Assembly (NCBI GenBank): GCA_030829765.1
Contig: JAUROO010000062.1
Span: forward strand, 1 to 28,654
Source of the DNA: Miltoncostaeales bacterium
GTDB lineage: Bacteria > Actinomycetota > Thermoleophilia > Miltoncostaeales > Miltoncostaeaceae
Length of the DNA: 28,654 bases
Direction: 5' to 3'
Part shown: positions 23,420-28,654 of the stretch, piece by piece
Layout: every line of letters begins with the position of its first letter
How positions within the stretch are numbered: the stretch's first letter is position 1
The notes under the pieces: generated by a model
Seen by the model: the letters and a program-made list of their open reading frames with translations, nothing else
What the model was told of the DNA's origin: nothing
Database searches by the model: none
Program-made: the position numbers and the translations under genes

Positions 23420-23827
23420 TCAGGCGGTGTCGGGCACGCGCACCACGTGGCGCACGCGCCACGCGGGCTGGTAGCCGGGCACGTCCTGGATGTCGGCATG
23501 CGACAGGCGGCGCGCATCCTGGGCGTCAGCCGCCCACACCTCGAACTCGTGCACGTCGCGGCGCTCGAAGAAGTCGTCCACCGCCTCCCACACCGCGTAC
23601 ACGACGCGATACCGATGGGTTCCCGGGGCGCTCGGGGTGAGCGGCTTCAGCACGCCGAGCGACCACTTGTCCTCGCCCGACTGGCGCTCCTCCAGGTGCC
23701 TGCGCGCAGCCTTGCGGGCGCATGCCACATCAGGCGCCTCGAACACGACGCGGCCCGCCACGCGCGGGCGCCGCGCCCCGGGGGGGCGGCGAAACAGGGT
23801 GATCTCCCAGGAGGGGGCGGTACCCAT
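23420..23827 (-). CDS. Unknown small protein
   Basis: A 135-residue protein I do not recognise. It is Arg-rich at the start (RRPPGARRPRVAGRV). A mixed alpha/beta middle follows, with EAPDVACARKAARRHLEER (about 30-48) and HRYRVVYAVWEAVDDFFERRDVHEFEVWAAD (about 72-102). The C-terminus has QDVPGYQPAWRVRHVVRV. The start at 23827 is the ATG nearest the conserved-looking part; the open frame runs further upstream over low-complexity Ala/Arg/Pro sequence and is unlikely to be used. No ribosome binding site is clear. It is upstream of the ALDH gene on the same strand with a 50-base gap. Confidence 0.6.
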   Translation of the reverse strand: MGTAPSWEITLFRRPPGARRPRVAGRVVFEAPDVACARKAARRHLEERQSGEDKWSLGVLKPLTPSAPGTHRYRVVYAVWEAVDDFFERRDVHEFEVWAADAQDARRLSHADIQDVPGYQPAWRVRHVVRVPDTA

Positions 23828-23957
23828 GGCCGCGGAAACATACCCCCGCAGGGCGCACTGCGCCACGGCAACCCACGCACACGCAATGGCAGCCGGACAC
23901 GGGCGGGGGCGACGAGGTGGCGGATAGGGTCGCCGCCGTGGCCCAGGACCGCACCCG

Positions 23958-24941
23958 ATGAGCGCGCACGCCGCCCCCCGCACGCCGGATGCCGATGCGC
24001 TCGCCGCCGCCGCATCGGCGCTCCGCGACGGCAATCTGGTGGGGTTCCCCACCGAGACCGTCTACGGCCTGGGCGCCGACGCCCGGGACCCCGCGGCAGT
24101 CGCCCGCGTGTTCGCCGCCAAAGGCCGGCCCAGCGACCATCCGCTGATCTGCCACGTTGCATCGGCCGGCGACGCACGCGCCCTGGTTGCCCTGATGAGC
24201 CCTGCGGCCGAGGCCCTCGCCGTGGCCTTCTGGCCGGGGCCCCTCACGCTGGTGATGGCCCGCTCGGCCGTCGTGCCCGACGCCGTCACGGGCGGGCGCG
24301 ACACGGTGGCGGTGCGCGTGCCCGCGCACCCCGTGGCGCTCGCCCTGCTCCGCGCATTCGGTGGCGCCGTCGCCGCGCCCTCGGCCAACCGCTTCGGAAG
24401 GCCGTCACCCACATGCGCAGACGACGTGGTGGACGAACTGGGCGACGCCGTGGCGATGGTGCTCGACGGCGGCCCCTGCGACATCGGCATCGAGTCCACC
24501 GTGGTGGACATGACCACCGACCCACCGCAGGTTCTGCGCCCGGGACGCATCTCGGCGGCCCAGTTATCGCAGGTGATCGGGGCCCCCGTCAGCGCCGAGG
24601 CATCGGGCCCGGCCCGCGCGCCCGGCATGCTGGAGTCGCACTACGCACCGGGCGCACAGGTCCGGGTGGTGGATGCGGCCGACGCCGCGCGGGCCGCCGC
24701 GGAGCTCGCAGGCGAGGGAATCGTGGCGGTGATGGCATCCGACGAGATACCCGGCCTCCCACCGGACGCAGTGATACTCGGCCCCATGGGCGACGCCGAC
24801 GGCTACGCCGCGCGCCTGTATGCGGCCTTCCGCCGCGCCGATGCCCATGGGGCGCGGTGGATCGTGGCCGTCCCGCCGCCCGCCGAGGGGATCGGCGTCG
24901 CGGTGCGGGACCGCCTGGCCCGGGCGTCAGCCGGTCGCTGA
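23958..24941 (+). CDS. tsaC: Threonylcarbamoyl-AMP synthase, two-domain Sua5 type
   Basis: A 327-residue cytoplasmic enzyme. The YrdC/TsaC domain (about 12-205) has FPTETVYGLG (30-39), the substrate-binding KGRPSDHPL (55-63) and PSANRFGRPSPT (141-152). A linker with APGMLESHYAP (221-231) leads to a Sua5 C-terminal domain, so this is the long form. It makes L-threonylcarbamoyladenylate from threonine, bicarbonate and ATP, the first step of the universal t6A37 tRNA modification. The C-terminal domain ends a little early but is intact. The ATG has an AGGA about 9 bases upstream. The next gene on this strand starts 44 bases later. Confidence 0.9.
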   Translation: MSAHAAPRTPDADALAAAASALRDGNLVGFPTETVYGLGADARDPAAVARVFAAKGRPSDHPLICHVASAGDARALVALMSPAAEALAVAFWPGPLTLVMARSAVVPDAVTGGRDTVAVRVPAHPVALALLRAFGGAVAAPSANRFGRPSPTCADDVVDELGDAVAMVLDGGPCDIGIESTVVDMTTDPPQVLRPGRISAAQLSQVIGAPVSAEASGPARAPGMLESHYAPGAQVRVVDAADAARAAAELAGEGIVAVMASDEIPGLPPDAVILGPMGDADGYAARLYAAFRRADAHGARWIVAVPPPAEGIGVAVRDRLARASAGR

Positions 24942-24985
24942 CCGTTCTTGCCCGCCGCATTGCACGGCGGGCCTACCATGAGCTC

Positions 24986-25564
24986 ATGTTCGTCCGGGCC
25001 GCAGCCGCCGTGCTCATCGCCGCCTTCGCACCCGCCGTCGCGAACGCCGCTGCCCCGGTGGTGCCCGCCTCCGAGCGGGGGCGCCCCGTGCTGTCGGGCA
25101 CCTACACGACGCTGAACGGCAAGAAGATCGACCTCCGCCGGCTCCGCGGCCGCGTCGTGATGGTCGTGAACACCGCGAGCCACTGCGGCTACACCGACCA
25201 GTACGAACCGCTTGAGGCCGTGTGGCGGGCCAACCGCCGCAAGGGCCTCACGGTCGTGGGCGTCCCCTCGCGCGACTTCCAGCAGGAACTCCGCACCAAT
25301 CGTCAGGTCGCACGATTCTGCAAGCGCAACTTCGGCGTGTCGTTCCCCATGCTCCGCATCTCCCGCGTCACCGGACCCCGTGCCATCGGCCTGTTCCGCG
25401 GCCTCGCCCGCCCCTCCTGGAGCCGTCCGCCCCAGTGGAACTTCGCCAAGTACCTCATCGACTCCCGCGGGCGCCCCGCCATGTACTTCCCGTCGTCCGA
25501 GGAGCCCGACTCGGCGGCGGTCCGTGGTGCCATCCGGGCCCTGCTCGCCGAGCGCCGCACCTGA
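24986..25564 (+). CDS. Secreted glutathione-peroxidase-family thiol peroxidase
   Basis: A 192-residue protein with a Sec signal peptide (Ala-rich core, cleavage likely after VANA near residue 21). The GPx tetrad is present: peroxidatic C67 in NTASHCGYTDQY, Q100 in the SRDFQQEL loop, and W151-N152 in QWNFAKYLIDSRG. A cysteine at 112 (RFCKRNFGVSFPML) sits where thioredoxin-dependent GPx proteins have their resolving cysteine. It probably reduces peroxides outside the cytoplasmic membrane using a thioredoxin-like reductant. The usual PCNxFxxQE loop is altered to VPSRDFQQE. The start used is the second of two nearby ATGs; the other (24978) is out of frame. Confidence 0.88.
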   Translation: MFVRAAAAVLIAAFAPAVANAAAPVVPASERGRPVLSGTYTTLNGKKIDLRRLRGRVVMVVNTASHCGYTDQYEPLEAVWRANRRKGLTVVGVPSRDFQQELRTNRQVARFCKRNFGVSFPMLRISRVTGPRAIGLFRGLARPSWSRPPQWNFAKYLIDSRGRPAMYFPSSEEPDSAAVRGAIRALLAERRT

Positions 25565-25598
25565 CCCCGACTGACGTCCATGGGTGCTCCCGGGACGG

Positions 25599-25620
25599 CA
25601 GGGGTCGGGTATTGCCCCTG
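25599..25620 (+). terminator. Hairpin after the peroxidase gene
   Basis: CAGGGG (25599-25604) and CCCCTG (25615-25620) can pair around a 10-base loop, 34 bases after the stop at 25564. There is no T tract. Confidence 0.35.
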
Positions 25621-25692
25621 GCGATAATCACAGCAGTGCGGCTGGCCCCGGTGTATCGGTTGGCGACAACTCTCAGGCGCCGCCGCGTGCGA

Positions 25693-25707
25693 ACGGGCTC
25701 CGCCCGT
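25693..25707 (-). terminator. Hairpin after the GMC oxidoreductase gene
   Basis: ACGGGC-TCC-GCCCGT forms a 6-base-pair stem with a 3-base loop, 14 bases beyond the stop of the minus-strand gene ending at 25722. Confidence 0.5.
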
Positions 25708-25721
25708 GCGCTCAGGGCACG

Positions 25722-27239
25722 TCAGTCGGGGTCAGGGGCGATCGCCGCAGCCGGGTGGCCGGTGATGCCGAGGAAGCCGGCGCCGAGCTTCTCGGCCAGG
25801 GCGATGACGGCCAGGTGGGTGTTGGCGGACGGGACCCGGGGGATCACCGAGGCATCCATGCACCACGCGCCGTCGAGGCCGCGGATGCGGCCGTCGCCGT
25901 CGGTGACGGCCATGGGGTCGTCGTCGCGACCCATCCGGAGAGTCGCGACAGGGTGATGGAACGTCTCCACCGTGCGCAGCGCATGGTCGGGGTCGTCCAT
26001 GTTGGGCCACGGATCCAGGACGCCGGCGAGCGGTGCGGTGCGGGCCACGGCCATCAGCTCACGACCGGCGGCGACGGCGAGGTCGCGGTCGCCCTGGGCC
26101 TCGAGCCAGCCCATGCGAAGCACCGGCTGGTCCATGGGATCGGTGGACTGGATGTCCACCTGCCCGGTGCGGCCGCGTGAATCGGCCACCTGCACGTTGA
26201 ACTCACTGATGCGGTGCCCGCCGTCCACGAAGCCCACGTAGGGCATCACCTGGAACAGCCGCTCCTCGCCCCTCACATCGGCCGTGGATGTGAGCAGCGC
26301 CTGGATCCACGGATGCGGCCACTTCGGGATGTCGGTCGAGATCCAGAACCGGTACGAGATCTTGGGGTGATCCTGCATCCCCCGGCCCACGCCGGGCAGG
26401 TCGTGCACAAGCGGGATGCCGTGCGGCGTGATGGCGTCCGCCGGCCCCACGCCCGAGCGCAGCAGCACCGGTGGGCTCTGGTACGTGCCGAGGCAGAGGA
26501 TCACGTGGTCGGCCTCATGCGTGGTGCGCTCGCCCGTGGCCTCGTCCAGCACCACAACGCCGGTGGCGCGCGTGCCGTCGAGCACCAGGCGGTCCACGCG
26601 CACGCCCGTGACCAGCGTGAGGTTGTCGCGGCCGAGCACCGGGTCGAGGTAGAGGTCCGCGGGCGTCCGGCGCACGCCATCCTGCATGTTGAAGGGGGTT
26701 GGCCCCACGCCCATCGCGCCGGGCGCGTTGTGGTCATCCACCCATGCATGGCCGCGGGCCAACGCGGCCTCGGCGAAGCCCTCGAGCAACGGGTACCACT
26801 GGTCGCGCGGCCAGCGATTGATGGGGATCGGGCCCTGGTCGCCGTGGTACGGCGCCGCGCCGAACTGCTCGTCTGTCTCGATCATGCGAAACCACGGGAG
26901 CATCGCGTTCCAGTCGAGCCCGGGCACGAACGACGCCCACTCGTCGTAGTGCTCGGGCAGGCCACGCAGGGCGATCGTGGCGTTGGTGATCGACGATCCG
27001 CCCACCACCTGCCCACGCGGTACGTGCACTCCACGCGGCGATGCTCCTGCCTGGGCGGTGAAGCCCCAGTCATGCGTTTCCTTGATGATCCGGAACGCGT
27101 GGGCGAGCTCGGGTGGCCACGCCCCGGCCCGATAGTGAGGCCCGCTCTCCAGGAGCAGCACCTCGATACCGGGGTCGGCCGAAAGGCGCGCCGCGAGCAC
27201 GCACCCTGCGGTCCCTGCACCGGCGATGACGACGCGCAT
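25722..27239 (-). CDS. GMC-family FAD-dependent oxidoreductase (choline dehydrogenase/alcohol oxidase type)
   Basis: A 505-residue flavoprotein. The FAD dinucleotide motif is at the start (VVIAGAGTAGCVLAARLS, 3-20, with E31 for the ribose). The GMC signature PRGQVVGGSSITNA follows near 75-88, and the C-terminal active-site pair is in HHPVATLRMG and SANTHLAVIALAEKLG. GMC enzymes oxidise alcohols; choline, polyethylene glycol and long-chain alcohols are typical substrates. The ATG at 27239 places the FAD motif correctly and has a GGGGGAA about 5 bases upstream. It lies 16 bases after the SDR gene on the same strand, so the two form an operon. The substrate is unknown. Confidence 0.9.
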   Translation of the reverse strand: MRVVIAGAGTAGCVLAARLSADPGIEVLLLESGPHYRAGAWPPELAHAFRIIKETHDWGFTAQAGASPRGVHVPRGQVVGGSSITNATIALRGLPEHYDEWASFVPGLDWNAMLPWFRMIETDEQFGAAPYHGDQGPIPINRWPRDQWYPLLEGFAEAALARGHAWVDDHNAPGAMGVGPTPFNMQDGVRRTPADLYLDPVLGRDNLTLVTGVRVDRLVLDGTRATGVVVLDEATGERTTHEADHVILCLGTYQSPPVLLRSGVGPADAITPHGIPLVHDLPGVGRGMQDHPKISYRFWISTDIPKWPHPWIQALLTSTADVRGEERLFQVMPYVGFVDGGHRISEFNVQVADSRGRTGQVDIQSTDPMDQPVLRMGWLEAQGDRDLAVAAGRELMAVARTAPLAGVLDPWPNMDDPDHALRTVETFHHPVATLRMGRDDDPMAVTDGDGRIRGLDGAWCMDASVIPRVPSANTHLAVIALAEKLGAGFLGITGHPAAAIAPDPD

Positions 27240-27255
27240 GCGGCTTCCCCCGGAC

Positions 27256-28017
27256 CTAGGCGGCGGCCAGTCGCCCGCCATCAATGAGCATTACCTGCCC
27301 CGTCATGAACCCTGCGGCATCCGACAGCAGGAACACGATGGGCCATGCAGCCTCATCTACGGACCCGACACGACCGATCGCCGTCTTGCTCACGAACTTC
27401 TCCGCAAGGGCGGGGTTGGTGTCCATCATCTGCTGCACCATCTCGGTCGTGATCGTGCCGGGCGCCAGGGAGTTGGCAGTGATGCCCGCAGGGCCGTATT
27501 CCACGGCCATGGTCCGGGTCATCGCGTCGAGGGCCGCCTTCGTCGCGTTGTAGGCCACGAGGTTCGGCAGGCCCGCGAAGGCCGCGATCGACGACAGATT
27601 CACGATTCGACCCCCCGTGCCGGCGGACACCATCGCCGGCAATACCGCGCGGGCGAACGCGGCAGCAGCACGCAGGTTGACGGCCAGAATCTGCTCCCAG
27701 TCCTCGTCTGATGTCTCCGCGGTCGGCGCATACGCGGGCGAAATACCCGCGTTGTTCACGAGTCCCCACAGGTCACCCATCTCGGCCGCGGCGGCGACTG
27801 CCTTCATGGGGAGCGCCGGGTCCTCGACTGCACCGACGACGACACGGCTCGGCCCGGGTAGCGATGCCGCGACCGTGGCCAGGTCGTCCCCCGAACGGGC
27901 AACCAGCACGACGCTGCCACCGGATTCCGATACCGCGCGTGCCGTGCCGGCACCGATGCCACGCGATGCACCGGTGACGATCACCACGCGGCCATCGAGC
28001 CTGAAAGGATTCGTCAT
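27256..28017 (-). CDS. Short-chain dehydrogenase/reductase (FabG-like)
   Basis: A 253-residue classical SDR with TGASRGIG (15-22), NNAG (88-91), N114, a catalytic Ser in NLSSIAAF (S142 or S143), Y156 and K160 in YNATK, and the C-terminal TGQVMLIDGG. It performs NAD(P)-linked interconversion of an alcohol and a ketone. R41 after the second strand is compatible with NADP, but this is not decisive. It is the first gene of an SDR-GMC operon, divergent from the acyl-CoA dehydrogenase gene. A role in the same alcohol or acyl-CoA oxidation route is plausible. Confidence 0.9.
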   Translation of the reverse strand: MTNPFRLDGRVVIVTGASRGIGAGTARAVSESGGSVVLVARSGDDLATVAASLPGPSRVVVGAVEDPALPMKAVAAAAEMGDLWGLVNNAGISPAYAPTAETSDEDWEQILAVNLRAAAAFARAVLPAMVSAGTGGRIVNLSSIAAFAGLPNLVAYNATKAALDAMTRTMAVEYGPAGITANSLAPGTITTEMVQQMMDTNPALAEKFVSKTAIGRVGSVDEAAWPIVFLLSDAAGFMTGQVMLIDGGRLAAA

Positions 28018-28172
28018 GCTCCAAGGCTACGCCCGGGGCACGGAGGGCGTCCTCCCGCGTCCGGGGCACCTGTCCCTTCCTCGCGTGTCCCACCGTTCAC
28101 CATGTGCGATCCGTTACAGGTCGTTCTACGATTGTCCGGCCCGCGCGTATCGACCCCGAAAGCAGGAGCCCA

Positions 28173-28654
28173 ATGCTGAATTACGCGTTCACCGAGGAGC
28201 AGGAGGACATCCGCGCCATGGTGCGCGAGTTCGCCGAGGCCGAGATCGCCCCGCTCGTCGAGGAATCCGAGAAGAACGAGAAGTTCCCCGTCGAGCTGAT
28301 GCCGAAGCTCGGCGAGCTTGGGCTGCTCGGAATCGTGTTCCCCGAGGAGTACGGCGGCATCGATGCCGGGAAGATCACCGAGTGCATCTTCGTGGAGGAG
28401 ATGACCAAGGTCTGCGCCGGCATCACGGCCTCCGTGAACGCCCATGCCGACCTGGCGTCGTTCCCGATCTACAAGTTCGGCAACGATGAGCAGCGCGCCA
28501 AGTACCTGCCCGACGCAATCGCGGGCCAGACCATTGGCGCCTACGCCATCACCGAGCCCAACACCGGCTCGGACGCCGCGGGTCTCGCGACCAGCGCGAA
28601 GAAGACGTCCAACGGCTATGTGATCAACGGCCGCAAGAACTTCATCACCAACGG
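28173..28654 (+). CDS. Acyl-CoA dehydrogenase (partial, right edge)
   Basis: The first 160 residues of an acyl-CoA dehydrogenase, cut by the window end. The N-terminal helical domain begins NYAFTEEQEDIRAMVREFAE and continues with LGLLGIVFPEEYGGIDAG. The FAD/substrate segment AYAITEPNTGSDAAGLATSA (about 130-149) and the following GYVINGRKNFITNG are diagnostic. The enzyme makes the 2,3-double bond of an acyl-CoA and passes electrons to ETF. The ATG follows AGGAG by about 6 bases. The catalytic glutamate lies beyond the window. It is divergent from the SDR gene, and the 155-base gap between them should hold both promoters, though I see no clear boxes. Confidence 0.93.
   Translation, partial: MLNYAFTEEQEDIRAMVREFAEAEIAPLVEESEKNEKFPVELMPKLGELGLLGIVFPEEYGGIDAGKITECIFVEEMTKVCAGITASVNAHADLASFPIYKFGNDEQRAKYLPDAIAGQTIGAYAITEPNTGSDAAGLATSAKKTSNGYVINGRKNFITN

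Noticed and set aside
25621..25690. Possible tRNA or small RNA between the peroxidase and GMC genes
   Set aside because: No acceptor/T-arm pairing or GTTCRA-like loop could be found; GATAAT near 25623 lacks a matching -35 and has no downstream gene on that strand.
28018..28172. Promoter boxes between the SDR and acyl-CoA dehydrogenase genes
   Set aside because: TACGAT near 28127 is the best -10 candidate, but no acceptable -35 lies at 16-18 bases, so no promoter is annotated.

Overview
This is a high-GC, gene-dense bacterial chromosome segment with short intergenic gaps, many GTG starts, TAG/TGA stops and strongly GC-biased third positions. The gene types (a MerR/B12 photoreceptor-like regulator, thiolase/DUF35 operons, GMC oxidoreductase, MFS exporter, secreted propeller protein) fit an Actinomycetota genome, perhaps Thermoleophilia-like. 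That placement is inference. I see no rRNA, tRNA, CRISPR array, insertion sequence or phage gene.

Layout. (1) 1-3670, minus strand: a MoxR/CbbQ-type AAA+ ATPase followed by a NorD/CbbO-type partner that is split into two genes, a helical half and a von Willebrand (VWA) half with an ATGA overlap. The VWA half runs off the left edge. No Rubisco or nitric oxide reductase gene is in view. (2) 3765-4088: a small DUF2283-like protein, with a paralogue at 17489-17788. (3) 4200-5912: a stand-alone acetolactate synthase catalytic subunit. (4) 6224-7707: a CarH-like MerR/B12-binding regulator and an unknown gene. (5) 7711-9936, minus: a secreted seven-repeat NHL-type propeller joined to a SUMF1-like domain.

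(6) 10023-16026, minus: the most distinctive block, an acyl-CoA operon. In transcription order it holds a cysteine-less thiolase-like gene interrupted by an in-frame TAG, a DUF35 protein with an eroded zinc ribbon, an AMP-forming acyl-CoA synthetase, a cysteine-less HMG-CoA-synthase-like protein, a thiolase with intact catalytic residues, and a second DUF35 protein with an intact CxxC/CxxC ribbon. Two thiolase+DUF35 pairs thus flank a ligase and an HMGCS-like protein. This resembles archaeal thiolase/HMGCS/DUF35 assemblies and actinobacterial Ltp/DUF35 aldolases, and it is the best candidate here for an undescribed multi-protein system.

(7) 16218-17427, minus: a DUF1284 protein and an unknown helical protein. 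(8) 17877-20652, minus: PrmA-like methyltransferase, MFS transporter and a sirtuin-like protein with degraded NAD motifs. (9) 20654-23369: two convergent aldehyde dehydrogenases, the first very divergent. (10) 23420-25564: an unknown gene, the Sua5/TsaC tRNA-modification enzyme and a secreted glutathione-peroxidase-like protein. (11) 25722-28017, minus: an SDR followed by a GMC oxidoreductase. (12) 28173 to the right edge: the start of an acyl-CoA dehydrogenase.

Overall the window is rich in acyl-CoA, aldehyde and alcohol oxidation genes (ligase, thiolases, ACAD, SDR, GMC, ALDHs), which suggests catabolism of lipid- or isoprenoid-like substrates. The actual substrates cannot be read from the sequence.
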